A stretch of DNA of 64,000 nucleotides from Vibrio ishigakensis (GTDB lineage: Bacteria > Pseudomonadota > Gammaproteobacteria > Enterobacterales > Vibrionaceae): NCBI RefSeq assembly GCF_024347675.1, contig NZ_AP024881.1, positions 868,001 to 932,000 on the forward strand. The letters run 5' to 3'. Position numbers and translations under genes: made by a program. This document shows positions 37,132 to 46,417 of the stretch, in pieces (within the stretch, counting starts at the first letter, position 1; the number at the start of each line of letters is the position of its first letter). The notes beneath the pieces are model-generated. The model made no database searches. It was not told the origin of the DNA and was given only the letters and a program-made list of their open reading frames with translations.

Positions 37132-38664
37132 ATGGCACTATCACGCACTTTTAAGTTTGCTCCACTTGCTCTGGCTCTAGTAGCTGGTAGCGCTCTAGCA
37201 GCAGAGTTCTCTCAAGAAGAGTTGGCATTCATGCCGGCAAACACTCAGATTGAGCTTTTTAAGTCAGGTATGATCACACCTGTCGATGTTGTAAAGGCTC
37301 AAAAAGCCCAATACGAAGCGACAAATGATGTTGTAAATGCAGTGACTTATGAGCACTGGGACAAGGCACTAAAAACGGCTAAAGAGGCAACAAAACGTTA
37401 TGAAGAGGGTACTTACCGCTCCCTTGAAGGTGTTACCTACGCGGTGAAAGATGAGCACCATGATGTCGGTTACAAAGTGACCTTTGGTTCAAAGCTTCAT
37501 ATGGATGATGCGCCAAAAGATTACGCTGATCCTATGGTTTCTAAACTTAATGCTGAAGGCGCGATTCCAGTAATTCAAACAACCGTACCAGAGATGTATT
37601 TCAATTGGGTAACCAGCACTGATGCATGGGGAACCTCACGTAATCCATGGAATCCAGAATTCGCTGTAGGTGGTTCTTCTGGTGGTTCTGGTGCTGCTGT
37701 TGCAGCGGGTTACGCGACGATGGCAACGGGTTCTGACATGGGTGGTTCTATCCGTATTCCTTCTTCTTTCAACGGGCTGTATGGCCTAAAACCAGCTGCG
37801 TACAACGTACCTAACTTCGACCTTTACTCCTATTTTTCAGGCAGTGGCCCAATAGCTCGTAGTTTTGAAGATATGGTGTTGATGTACAACGTTATGTCTG
37901 GACCAGACTCACAATGGTCTGTACCAACAGTGGGTAAGCAAGAAAAACTAAGCAAAGAAGTTGAGTCGTTGAAAGGTATGAAGATCGCATACATTGGCGA
38001 CATGGGTACTAGCCCAATGGCTGACTACGTTGCTAAAGGTATGGAAAACGGCCTAGAAGTGCTGCGTAAGCAGGGAGCGACTGTCGATGTTGTTGATTTT
38101 GACTTCGAAATGCAAATGGGTTTGCTAGAGGGTGTATCTAACCTTGCATTCTCCGGTGCTATGGGTGCACCAATGATGGATGGCTATGCTGGTGTAACGG
38201 ACAAAATGACTGCCTACACTGGTAAACTACTGCAAAAAGCAATCGATCACCGCGAGGACTACGATGGCCGCGCTCAAGCTAGAACTCAAGCTGAAGTACA
38301 GCGCATGTGGACCAAGCTATCACAAGAGGTTTACTCTCAAGGCTACGACCTGGTAGTTGCACCAACAATGCCTACAGTAACTGTACCAGCAGACTACAAT
38401 TTCATGACTGATCAGCCAATCAAAGAAGATGGTCATACATACGACAACGCAGTTGGCATGATGTACACTCTGCCATTCAACCTGCTAGGTTGGTTGCCAG
38501 CAGCTAGCGTACCGGCTGGTCTAAGCCCAGATGGAGTCCCATTTGGTATGCAAATTATTGGTAAGCCAGACGACACAGCAACTGTCGTGAAAGTTGCAGG
38601 CGCATACAGCAAAGGTGCCCCCAAGTTCTTTACTCAAGATTTAATGCCAAAAGGCATCAAGTAA
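37132..38664 (+). CDS. Exported amidase-signature-family hydrolase
   Basis: A 510-residue amidase with a clear signal peptide (MALSRTFKFAPLALALVAGS, cleavage after ALA), so it works in the periplasm or outside. The Ser-cisSer-Lys triad is visible: Lys in TYAVKDEHH (near residue 107), cis-Ser in the glycine/serine loop GGSSGGSGAAVAAG, and nucleophile Ser in GSDMGGSIRIPSSFNG. Family members hydrolyse amides, including peptide amides and acyl amides, but the substrate cannot be read from sequence. Its own divergent LTTR and a second LTTR downstream flank it. Confidence 0.9.
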   Translation: MALSRTFKFAPLALALVAGSALAAEFSQEELAFMPANTQIELFKSGMITPVDVVKAQKAQYEATNDVVNAVTYEHWDKALKTAKEATKRYEEGTYRSLEGVTYAVKDEHHDVGYKVTFGSKLHMDDAPKDYADPMVSKLNAEGAIPVIQTTVPEMYFNWVTSTDAWGTSRNPWNPEFAVGGSSGGSGAAVAAGYATMATGSDMGGSIRIPSSFNGLYGLKPAAYNVPNFDLYSYFSGSGPIARSFEDMVLMYNVMSGPDSQWSVPTVGKQEKLSKEVESLKGMKIAYIGDMGTSPMADYVAKGMENGLEVLRKQGATVDVVDFDFEMQMGLLEGVSNLAFSGAMGAPMMDGYAGVTDKMTAYTGKLLQKAIDHREDYDGRAQARTQAEVQRMWTKLSQEVYSQGYDLVVAPTMPTVTVPADYNFMTDQPIKEDGHTYDNAVGMMYTLPFNLLGWLPAASVPAGLSPDGVPFGMQIIGKPDDTATVVKVAGAYSKGAPKFFTQDLMPKGIK

Positions 38665-38684
38665 ACTTAAGTAAGTTCACTATC

Positions 38685-38714
38685 GAGCCTCGCTATCATT
38701 AGCGAGGCTTGCTC
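38685..38714 (+). terminator. Probable terminator after the amidase gene
   Basis: GCCTCGCTA-TCAT-TAGCGAGGC stem with a broken T-rich tail. The following 270 bases, up to the next start, show no gene. Confidence 0.6.
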
Positions 38715-38989
38715 TATTGAAACAGTGTGTGAAGATACCCTTGGATGGTTTCGCTCCAGCGACATTGTCGAGTGAGCAAATCTAGTTATCAGGTAACCAA
38801 ATCGAGATTGAAAAGTTCGCAGATTTTTTGGCCATTCATCCAAGTATTACTTCTACCAAGTGAACACTGATTGACCCGGTTAGAGCAATTTATATTTAAA
38901 CTTGCCTACACTCTTTAATTCCAACCTTGAAGCTGAACTTATAAGAATTGATCCTACACTTTAAGTTCAATACAAAGTGTGGAACCCAA

Positions 38990-39871
38990 ATGTTAATTAC
39001 CCCTGAGCGATTGCTATATCTTATTGCGGTGACCGAGCAAGGCTCGTTCTCTGCTGCAGGCCGTAAACTTGGAGTGAGTGCGTCTGCTGTGGCACAAGTG
39101 GTGCAAAATATGGAGATCGATCTCGATGTCAGGCTATTTAATCGAGTCGCTGGGCAATCACCCTCACTGACCGAAGTGGGCCGAGCTATGTATTTGCAAG
39201 CTCTAGAAGTCGCACCGCGACTACAAGCGATGGAGAAGCGTGCTCAAGCTTATAGCAATGGAATTGAGGATAAGCTCAATATTGCCGTGTTTGGTTTTAC
39301 CTTCTTTCCTGAATATATCCAAGCTATCAACGACCTCTCGATGGAATACCCAGAGCTCTCTATCAATCTAATTGATGTTGAAGACACCGAAGACCTATCG
39401 CCTGATGACACAAACTCAGCAGACATCATTATCTCTCCAACTCAGCTAAAGCTGCGCCCTGGCTATGAATCCCACGTGATTGCTCAATTGGAATGGTTGT
39501 ATGTCGCCTCACCGAATCACCCGCTAGCAAAGATAAGAGGCGAGCTTTCACAGCACGATTTACTCTCTCACAAGCAACTTATGCCTGCGGTAAGTGACTA
39601 TGCTGATGAGCATATTATTGAGTCTCTAAGATTTAGCCCGAACCCTTTGTATTGTTCGCGCTTTTATCATCTCCAGGCGCTGCTTTTAAGTGGAACGGGA
39701 TTTGCCATGTTCCCTCGTCCTCTTGCAGAACCCTTTATAGAGGCCGGCTCTTTGAAAGAACTTCGTATGGACTTTGATGATCAACAAACACGTTGGCCAA
39801 TGGAAATATCCTGGACACCTTCGCTTGGACCGGCAGGGCGATGGTTTGTAGAACAATTTGTGGATTTATAA
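38990..39871 (+). CDS. LysR-family regulator
   Basis: A 293-residue LTTR starting MLITPERLLYLIAVTEQGSF; the upstream in-frame extension to 38948 is unlikely. The recognition helix reads LGVSASAVAQVVQNMEIDL. The C-terminal block (FYHLQALLLSGTGFAMFP, PFIEAGSL) matches the LTTR at 42021, so these two form a second paralog group. It is tandem with, not divergent from, the amidase, and convergent with the Ntn hydrolase at 39977. Its target is uncertain; the upstream amidase or a distant gene are both possible. Confidence 0.88.
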   Translation: MLITPERLLYLIAVTEQGSFSAAGRKLGVSASAVAQVVQNMEIDLDVRLFNRVAGQSPSLTEVGRAMYLQALEVAPRLQAMEKRAQAYSNGIEDKLNIAVFGFTFFPEYIQAINDLSMEYPELSINLIDVEDTEDLSPDDTNSADIIISPTQLKLRPGYESHVIAQLEWLYVASPNHPLAKIRGELSQHDLLSHKQLMPAVSDYADEHIIESLRFSPNPLYCSRFYHLQALLLSGTGFAMFPRPLAEPFIEAGSLKELRMDFDDQQTRWPMEISWTPSLGPAGRWFVEQFVDL

Positions 39872-39930
39872 CTGGATATTTCTGGTGCCGTATTTAGCGT
39901 AAAAACATCGAGTTAAAATCTAATAGGCAT

Positions 39931-39961
39931 AAAAAATGGCAGACTCAGTCTGCCATTTTTT
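39931..39961. terminator. Bidirectional terminator
   Basis: A 12-base stem AAATGGCAGACT/AGTCTGCCATTT with A and T runs on both sides, between convergent genes. Confidence 0.88.
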
Positions 39962-39976
39962 GCGTTCTGTTTGACT

Positions 39977-40972
39977 CTAGAAACTCAATTGTTGGTAGCT
40001 AGTTTGAGTTCCAAAGATTGACTCTGAGTGATACTTCACTTTCGAGAAGTTAATGCTATCAACATCCACCATGCGAATATCCATATTGTCATAAGTACGG
40101 AAGTAGTAATCTTTGTTCGCAATATCGGAGACATTTGAGTACGAGGTGAACTGAGGAGTATCCTCAGCAGCGAAACGCCAGTAGAGAGCCCCTTGAGGGA
40201 TATCGACTGCGTTGATCATCGACCATGCTCGATTCACTGCATCAAAATCGTTCTTCACTAAAGAGAGATCCTGAGTGTGGTTAAAAGCAACCATCTTTTG
40301 GAATCTCCCAATCGGTGAGTAGTCAAATGCCTTGAAGGTTTCTTCTGAGAATTTAGCTTTGCCACCGTCAAGCATCATGTTGGCGAGCGCTTGCTGCTGA
40401 TCGTAGCTAGGATCATTGGTTAGTACGCCGAGCTCGTTTTCATAGATGACTGGATAACCGCTACTATCTAAGTATTCAACGACTATCGATTTTTCACCGT
40501 CATTAAAAGCGTAATGCATTCCTAGGTGTAGACCATCAACAACGTCATAGGCCGCGACCTCTACTTTAGTATCTTTCAGTATCGAGATAACTTCATCCAC
40601 TGACTTAGCTTGGCTCAATACATAAGCAACAACATCTCCCGAGCGAATATCACCATTACCTTCTTCGGCGAACTGTGCGCCGGCAAGCGCAAGTGCTTCG
40701 GCACTTAAACCGTGCTCATTCATTCCCGAGCTAAATAGCTCTTCCCCATGTTGAATGCCCACGAAACCAAGCTTAGTGGTAACGAAGCTGAAATTGTGTC
40801 GCTGCGGTACAACAGAAAATTGACCATTTATCTCTCCAGGCCACTCCATGGTGCGTCCAACGAATGTGTTGCCATTTTCTGTTTCAAAGTGAAAGTTAGT
40901 GCATGCATGTGCCGTCGCTAACGAGCCTGCCATTAGTGTTGCGGAGATTGCGGCTAAGATTGTCTTTTTCAT
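39977..40972 (-). CDS. Exported Ntn-type linear amide hydrolase (choloylglycine hydrolase/penicillin V acylase family)
   Basis: A 331-residue precursor. The signal peptide ends ATAHA and the next residue is Cys (CTNFHFETENGNTFVGRTMEW), which would become the N-terminal nucleophile after processing. Arg and Asp/Asn residues of the family follow in VGRTMEW and MNEHGLSAEAL. Such enzymes cleave amide bonds in conjugated bile salts, penicillin V or acyl-homoserine lactones. The substrate here is unknown. TGGAG precedes the ATG. It is divergent from the LTTR at 41101, its likely regulator. Confidence 0.88.
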   Translation of the reverse strand: MKKTILAAISATLMAGSLATAHACTNFHFETENGNTFVGRTMEWPGEINGQFSVVPQRHNFSFVTTKLGFVGIQHGEELFSSGMNEHGLSAEALALAGAQFAEEGNGDIRSGDVVAYVLSQAKSVDEVISILKDTKVEVAAYDVVDGLHLGMHYAFNDGEKSIVVEYLDSSGYPVIYENELGVLTNDPSYDQQQALANMMLDGGKAKFSEETFKAFDYSPIGRFQKMVAFNHTQDLSLVKNDFDAVNRAWSMINAVDIPQGALYWRFAAEDTPQFTSYSNVSDIANKDYYFRTYDNMDIRMVDVDSINFSKVKYHSESIFGTQTSYQQLSF

Positions 40973-41046
40973 AATTGACTCCAGTATTTGGGTTGTCTGT
41001 AAAACTTGAGGTCATTATGAATTCAAATATCCATTTCAATAACTCG

Positions 41047-41073
41047 TATAGAGTGGGATTTATCCTGCTATAG
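41047..41073. promoter_or_regulatory. Candidate LysR operator (LTTR 41101/Ntn hydrolase)
   Basis: TATAG...GGATTTATCC...CTATA forms a nested imperfect dyad 28 bases upstream of the regulator start. Confidence 0.4.
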
Positions 41074-41100
41074 TTTGGCGATGGACTTGGGAGAAATATT

Positions 41101-41988
41101 ATGGACAAGCCAAACTTCACTTTAGATCAGTTAACGGCATTCATTACGACTGTTGAGTCAGGAAGTTTCAAAAGTGCAGCCACCAAATTGGGCAAACACG
41201 CGACAACAGTTAGCCAGCAAGTGGCGATGCTAGAGGTGGATATTGGGTTTGAGCTATTTGATCGTAAGGTGCGAAAAATTGTCTTAACAGAGCAGGGGCA
41301 TGAGCTCTATCGATATGCAAAACCCGTACTGACCGAGGCATCTCATCTAGTTAATAAACTTGATTCACTGGAACAAAACCTACCCAATAGCTTTTGCTTA
41401 GCATTGGATAGCTCGATCAGAGATAGACAAATTATTCGATGTATCAAACAGGTAAGTGAACAACTCCCGACTATTGAGATCAAAATCCTTAGCGGTGACC
41501 CACTTCAAATCTGTGAGTTGGTAAGGAATGGTGAAGCGGATATAGGTATAAGCACAACACTGTTCACCCAATTGCCACAGTTGGAAACTAAGCAGTTATT
41601 CAATTTTGAATTAGCTTATGTATGTTCGCCTCGCTGGTATCCGGAGCGGGATGTCATCCAAGAAGCAGAGCTGCGATCCTTTCCCCAGATTGTTTTCCCA
41701 TTTGTCTACCAAACGTCTCAACTTTCCGGTCATATTTTGTCTAATCATGTGATTAGTGCTCAAGGTTTTGACGACATGCTTGATTTGCTATCGCTCAATA
41801 TGGGTTGGGCGATTTTGCCCAAGTTTCGTGTTGAAGAGCAGTTAGAATCAGGGGAGTTGAAGGAGTTTTTCCCTCATCAATGCGCCAATGTGAATTGGTA
41901 TTGCGACCTTATCTTAAAAGCAGACAGCAAAACTAATCGGGCGATTGAGTTATTTATTCAAGAGGTTTCTATGCTGAGCGATCGTTAG
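41101..41988 (+). CDS. LysR-family regulator, divergent from Ntn amide hydrolase
   Basis: A 295-residue LTTR. The N-terminal winged helix includes KLGKHATTVSQQVAMLEVDIGFELFDRK, and the effector domain has EIKILSGDPLQICELVRNGEADIG, almost the same block as in the LTTR at 36105. The family pattern and divergent arrangement suggest it senses a breakdown product or substrate of the neighbouring hydrolase. GGGAGAAAT precedes the ATG. It ends 33 bases from the convergent LTTR at 42021. Confidence 0.9.
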   Translation: MDKPNFTLDQLTAFITTVESGSFKSAATKLGKHATTVSQQVAMLEVDIGFELFDRKVRKIVLTEQGHELYRYAKPVLTEASHLVNKLDSLEQNLPNSFCLALDSSIRDRQIIRCIKQVSEQLPTIEIKILSGDPLQICELVRNGEADIGISTTLFTQLPQLETKQLFNFELAYVCSPRWYPERDVIQEAELRSFPQIVFPFVYQTSQLSGHILSNHVISAQGFDDMLDLLSLNMGWAILPKFRVEEQLESGELKEFFPHQCANVNWYCDLILKADSKTNRAIELFIQEVSMLSDR

Positions 41989-42020
41989 TAATTCTGCGCC
42001 CAGCATATCAACGCCTATAT

Positions 42021-42893
42021 CTAACTTTCTTCTAGCTTCTCCACAAACCACTCGCCAGCGACACCGAGTTGGTTTCGCCATAAAACCTCTACAGGCCAGA
42101 AGTTGCCGACGCTACCAAAGTCAAATTGCAAATCTACAAGTAATCCGGAGTCGATCAGTGGCTCGCATAGGTGCGCGGGATAGAGCGCAAACCCAACCCC
42201 AGCTAACAGCATCTCTCGCAACTGATAGAACCGGTCAACAGAAATCACCTGCGTGGAGTAACGCATCGCTTCTCGATACTCTGGTTTGGTGCAAAACCCT
42301 TCGGTAAGCAAAAGCTGCGGTTGTTGATCTAAATCTTCTGGTTCAAGGCGGCCAGACTTGGAGGCGAATGGAAAATCAGGAGTGCATACAATGCGCCATT
42401 CAATGTGGGTAATCGTGGATGCGTTCATTCCTCTGGGTACTTCGTGACGACTAGGACCGACATAGATATCAAAGTCATCGTCGTAACCTGTAAGAGATTC
42501 GGCATCAATGAACTTAACTTCCACCGTTGGGTAGGTGTTGATGAGGGCCTTGATGTCCTGATTGAAGTGATCCGCAAGCGTATACGGGTGAATAGCTATC
42601 GTTAGACTCGGTTCAACACCCTTACTCAGTACCTCGGCGTGTTGCTCCATCAGTAAGACTTTAGGCAAGATATCAAGGGCTTGAACATAGAGCTTCTTGC
42701 CTGCATCGGTCAAAGTCGGGCGTTTCCCATGGTGACGTTCAAAGATCTCTAACTCCAGATCAAACTCCAGCGCCTGGATGGTTTTATTCACTGCAGTGTT
42801 GCTTACCCCTAACTCTCTTGCTGCTGCAGAAAAGCTGCCATGCTGTGCAACGGCCACAAGGTATCTCAGTCGTTCTATGGTGATATGCATCAT
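42021..42893 (-). CDS. LysR-family regulator, divergent from exported serine hydrolase
   Basis: A 290-residue LTTR. The N-terminus ITIERLRYLVAVAQHGSFSAA and the recognition helix ELGVSNTAVNKTIQALE resemble the regulator at 38990, as does the C-terminal FYQLREMLLAGVGFALYP. Two ATGs in tandem (42893 and 42890) could start it. It is divergent from the serine hydrolase at 43003 with a 109-base gap holding a dyad. Confidence 0.9.
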   Translation of the reverse strand: MMHITIERLRYLVAVAQHGSFSAAARELGVSNTAVNKTIQALEFDLELEIFERHHGKRPTLTDAGKKLYVQALDILPKVLLMEQHAEVLSKGVEPSLTIAIHPYTLADHFNQDIKALINTYPTVEVKFIDAESLTGYDDDFDIYVGPSRHEVPRGMNASTITHIEWRIVCTPDFPFASKSGRLEPEDLDQQPQLLLTEGFCTKPEYREAMRYSTQVISVDRFYQLREMLLAGVGFALYPAHLCEPLIDSGLLVDLQFDFGSVGNFWPVEVLWRNQLGVAGEWFVEKLEES

Positions 42894-42911
42894 TTCAACT
42901 TCAAACTTTAG

Positions 42912-42932
42912 GTTTAATGTTTTAACACTAAC
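42912..42932. promoter_or_regulatory. Candidate LysR operator (LTTR 42021/serine hydrolase)
   Basis: GTTTAATGTT and AACACTAAC form an imperfect AT-rich dyad 19 bases from the regulator start. Confidence 0.35.
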
Positions 42933-43002
42933 ATATTTTCAAGCTTGGTTAATATCTTCTCAACAGCACAACACTGCAAACACTGAAAGAAGGTAAATAA
43001 CC

Positions 43003-44265
43003 ATGAAAAAATCACTAATCGCACTCGCACTTATCGCATCAAGCACTTTGAGCATGGCACATGCAACTAGCTCAGTGGGTAAAACCCGAGTAGAAATGGG
43101 GGCAACGGAGTCTAATATTTTGCACCCAGATGTTAACCGCTACACCTATAAAAACCTGAGTGAGTTTGTTCACACCAAGCAAATTGATAATGGTGGCTAT
43201 AAGCAAGTGATTGAGCTAGAGCAGTCGAATAAACAACTCGATCTCAATATGAGTTTTGACCACTTAGGCAAACAACTGAATCTTCAAGATATTCTTCGCA
43301 AGCACCGAGCAGACGCCTTTGTTGTTCTCAAAGACGGAAAAATTGTAGCCGAGCAATACTTTGATGGTCAGAGTGAGCGCACACATCACCAAATGATGAG
43401 CGTAACCAAATCCTTCACTGGCATTATCGCAGCAAGCCTAGTTGCTGAAGGTAAGTTGGATCGAAATGAGTTGGTTGGCACTTATATTCCAGAACTAGCG
43501 CAATCTGCGTTTGGCTTGGCTACTGTAGGCGAAGTGCTAGATATGACTAATAATCTCGACTATTCAGAAACCTATGAAGATCCTAATGCAGAGGTATTTA
43601 AGCACGCCAAAACGGTTGGTCTAACGCCAAAAGAGCCAGGTTATACAGGGCCACAAACCATCTATGAATTTTTAGCAGAGTTGGAGAAAGATGGCGACCG
43701 ACCCCATGGACAGGAATTCCATTACCTAACAGCGAATACGGACGTAGTGGGTTGGCTTATTTCTAAGATTGAAGGCAAGCCTTTTAGTGAGGTCTTGGAA
43801 GAGCGTATCTGGACCAAGTTAGGGATGGAGCGAGGTGCTTACATCATGTCTGACCCTGCTTCTGTTGGCCTTGCTTCTGGTGGTCTAAACGGTACCGCCC
43901 GCGATATGGCTAGATTCGGTCAGATGCTGGCAGATGGAGGCAAAAACCTTCGTGGCGAACAAGTTATTCACCCGAACGCTATCCTAGAAACCGAGAGAGG
44001 TGGAGATCCGAAGAAGTTTGTTAAAGGGGGCTATAGCGAAGGTGCTTTAGAAGGTTGGTCATACAAAAACCAGTTCTGGCACACCATGAATGAGAACAAC
44101 GCCTATACGGCTCTGGGCATTTTTGGCCAGTGGATTTACGTTGACCCAACAGAGAATGTCGTAGTTGTTCGCCAGGCTTCTGCTGAGAGATCGATTGTTG
44201 ATTCGTATGACCATGAGATGGTGTCGGCAATCAATGAAATTGTTCGCCGATTGAAGCAAAGCTAA
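43003..44265 (+). CDS. Exported serine hydrolase of the beta-lactamase/NylB-like family
   Basis: A 420-residue protein with a signal peptide (MKKSLIALALIASSTLSMA, then HA). The active-site SxxK motif is in MMSVTKSFTGI (near residue 131), and the Tyr motif is in YLTANTDVVGW. A GGLNGTARDMARFGQML stretch follows, as in class C beta-lactamase-like and 6-aminohexanoate-dimer hydrolase (NylB) enzymes. These cleave esters or linear amides rather than beta-lactams in many cases. Substrate not assignable. A perfect hairpin follows the gene. Confidence 0.85.
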   Translation: MKKSLIALALIASSTLSMAHATSSVGKTRVEMGATESNILHPDVNRYTYKNLSEFVHTKQIDNGGYKQVIELEQSNKQLDLNMSFDHLGKQLNLQDILRKHRADAFVVLKDGKIVAEQYFDGQSERTHHQMMSVTKSFTGIIAASLVAEGKLDRNELVGTYIPELAQSAFGLATVGEVLDMTNNLDYSETYEDPNAEVFKHAKTVGLTPKEPGYTGPQTIYEFLAELEKDGDRPHGQEFHYLTANTDVVGWLISKIEGKPFSEVLEERIWTKLGMERGAYIMSDPASVGLASGGLNGTARDMARFGQMLADGGKNLRGEQVIHPNAILETERGGDPKKFVKGGYSEGALEGWSYKNQFWHTMNENNAYTALGIFGQWIYVDPTENVVVVRQASAERSIVDSYDHEMVSAINEIVRRLKQS

Positions 44266-44282
44266 GTCAACCTATGAAACCA

Positions 44283-44310
44283 TTCAGCCTAGCTCGCAAG
44301 CTAGGCTGAA
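44283..44310. terminator. Hairpin between convergent hydrolase genes
   Basis: A perfect 12-base stem TTCAGCCTAGCT/AGCTAGGCTGAA with loop CGCA and no T run on either strand. Terminator function is likely but unproven. Confidence 0.55.
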
Positions 44311-44344
44311 CTATTGGAGCTGACTGATCTGAACTCAGAACAAA

Positions 44345-45415
44345 TTAGCTCTCACATTTACCCCAAGTCACCTCTCGTTCACCATTGTTGGCTTGCTCAA
44401 CAACGTCGGCACACATTGGAGTGGTGAACTCTTGTGTATCTGAAAAGTTGTAACCGATTTGGGTGCGCGTATCGTAGTTGGTAAACAAGAAATCACCGTT
44501 CTCATGGTTGTAGGTAAACTGAGTCCAGGTTGCGTAAGTCTCATCGTTGGTTGGGTCGATGAGGTCTTGTGGGATTAGGTTACCTGCGTTGTATGTGCTT
44601 AGTAGCTTGCCACGGGTTTGCGCCCAGCTTGCATCTTCTTTGAACGTAACGTGTTTAGTGTTAAATAGGCCTCGTAAGTTACGGTCTAGTGAACTGATTG
44701 AGCTAGGGATGCCTTTGGCAGTTAGGTCGTCTAGGTTAACTTTCTCAACGTAGGCACGATGGTCTTGCTGTAGTGGAGAGTTTGCCATTACTCGCAGGTC
44801 TGAGTTTACGTCGCCACGGTGAACAACCATCTTTCCACCGTGGTTTAGCTGAAGCAGCGCGATGTCACCGGATTTATCTTGGATAGAAATGTGCAGGCCA
44901 TGCTGTTTACAGTGTAGGCCATCCTCCCACGCAATTTGCCATTCGTCATTGTTGAACGCTTTCACAGCTTCTTCAGTTGTCGCGTAAGTCTCCGTGATGT
45001 AACGAATAACATCGAGGAAGCTAACCGCAGGTGCGCCAGTGTCTTTGTAATCTTTAATAAACTTCTCTGAGTCAGCCATATAAAGTAGGGAAGCGGCCAG
45101 ACCTTCAGAGTTGATAGCGTCAGATGCAACGCCGTGGAACACATCCCATTCCATTTGAGCAATTGCGTGGTACTTAGTCGTCCACTGCATCGCTTTGTTG
45201 TAGCTTGGGGTCTCAGTAGTGTTGGTAACACCAACAGGGTTTACTTGTGCAACGTTACCTAACTGGTCTCCCCAATCTAGCGAACGCACTGTTGATACGC
45301 CATATGGCGTATCTAGAGTAAAGCGTGAACACGCGCTTGCTGTGCCAGCAATAGTCGCTAGTGAAGCGGCAGCGATTGCGATAGTAGCGATTTTTTTAAG
45401 CTTGAATGATTTCAT
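44345..45415 (-). CDS. Exported Ntn-type linear amide hydrolase, second paralog
   Basis: A 356-residue precursor. The signal peptide (KKIATIAIAAASLATIAG) ends TASA directly before Cys in CSRFTLDTPYGVSTVRSLDWG, the predicted N-terminal nucleophile. The SLDWG segment is the counterpart of the family's Arg-Thr/Asp-Trp block. It is only distantly similar to the enzyme at 39977, so the pair is probably not a recent duplication. I start at 45415; an in-frame ATG further upstream would place a polar stretch before the signal peptide. Divergent from the LTTR at 45539. Confidence 0.86.
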   Translation of the reverse strand: MKSFKLKKIATIAIAAASLATIAGTASACSRFTLDTPYGVSTVRSLDWGDQLGNVAQVNPVGVTNTTETPSYNKAMQWTTKYHAIAQMEWDVFHGVASDAINSEGLAASLLYMADSEKFIKDYKDTGAPAVSFLDVIRYITETYATTEEAVKAFNNDEWQIAWEDGLHCKQHGLHISIQDKSGDIALLQLNHGGKMVVHRGDVNSDLRVMANSPLQQDHRAYVEKVNLDDLTAKGIPSSISSLDRNLRGLFNTKHVTFKEDASWAQTRGKLLSTYNAGNLIPQDLIDPTNDETYATWTQFTYNHENGDFLFTNYDTRTQIGYNFSDTQEFTTPMCADVVEQANNGEREVTWGKCES

Positions 45416-45499
45416 AATAAATCTCTCTCTAATTGATGGGTTGTTTGTTGAGACGAGTCTATTATTGCTATCAATCTTGATTATCAAAGCGGCTGAGAG

Positions 45500-45514
45500 T
45501 AGGGGATTCCCCTA
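45500..45514. promoter_or_regulatory. Candidate LysR operator (LTTR 45539/Ntn hydrolase 2)
   Basis: A perfect palindrome TAGGGGA-T-TCCCCTA 25 bases ahead of the regulator start, in the 123-base divergent region. Confidence 0.5.
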
Positions 45515-45538
45515 TGAAATGAATATAGCGAGAGAAAT

Positions 45539-46417
45539 ATGTCAGCATCCTTAGACCAACTGCGAGCCTTTGTCGCCACTGTCGAAAATAAAGGGATGGC
45601 ACAAGCGGCCAGACATTTGGGTAAGCACGTCTCTACGGTGAGAGAGCAGCTCAACAACCTAGAGATCGATACGGGTATTGAGTTGTTTATTCGACATCCT
45701 CGCTCTTTAGAAGTGACCCCTCAAGGGGAGCAACTGTATAAATCTGCGATGGCTATGCTAAAAGAGGCTGCACTGTTTGATGCCAATGTAGACAGTATTT
45801 TGCAAGGTGTCCCCGACAAGCTAACCATCGCGATAGACTCCAGCTTGATGGAAGAATCCATCGATAGCATTGTCGCTAGTCTTGCCGATACTTATCCTCA
45901 TATGTCGTTAAAACTCCTGACTAGCGACACAATGCAGATACAGAGTTGGATAATCTCAGGTATTGTTGATATTGGGATTATTTTCAACACCTTACATATT
46001 CATGACGAGCTGACGGCAGAAAAGGCATACTCCTTTGGAGTGCAGCACATAGTACCAGCGTCATGGGACTTATCCGACGAGGTCAAGTTCGATCACCTTA
46101 ACGATAAGCTACAGATCAGCCTTTCATTTTTATCGGATATTGGGATACGCAGTGCCGATGTGACGAGTCATCGCTTCATGTTGTGTAACAACGCCATACA
46201 GACCTTGAATCTCGTAAAAGCAGGGGTTGGTTGGGCGTCACTCCCAGGCTTTGTCTGTCAGCAAGCAATTGAGGAAAAACAGGTGCGTCTTTATCAGGTC
46301 AGTGACGATAGTATTTCAGAGTGGATGACGAACGTGGTGTGGCAGAAGCAAAAAGCTATCAATCCAGCAATGAAGATGTTTATTGAACAAGTGCAAAATC
46401 TACCGAGCAAGCGTTGA
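45539..46417 (+). CDS. LysR-family regulator, divergent from second Ntn amide hydrolase
   Basis: A 292-residue LTTR beginning MSASLDQLRAFVATVENKGM. It has the HLGKHVSTVREQLNNLEID recognition segment and IELFIRHPRSLEVTPQGEQLY linker shared with the LTTRs at 36105 and 41101. The gene start is preceded by GAGAGAAAT. The effector domain includes TLNLVKAGVGWASLPGF, the usual LTTR hinge block. The 270 bases after it hold an imperfect dyad (TACCC...GGGTA near 46527) and no gene. Confidence 0.9.
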   Translation: MSASLDQLRAFVATVENKGMAQAARHLGKHVSTVREQLNNLEIDTGIELFIRHPRSLEVTPQGEQLYKSAMAMLKEAALFDANVDSILQGVPDKLTIAIDSSLMEESIDSIVASLADTYPHMSLKLLTSDTMQIQSWIISGIVDIGIIFNTLHIHDELTAEKAYSFGVQHIVPASWDLSDEVKFDHLNDKLQISLSFLSDIGIRSADVTSHRFMLCNNAIQTLNLVKAGVGWASLPGFVCQQAIEEKQVRLYQVSDDSISEWMTNVVWQKQKAINPAMKMFIEQVQNLPSKR

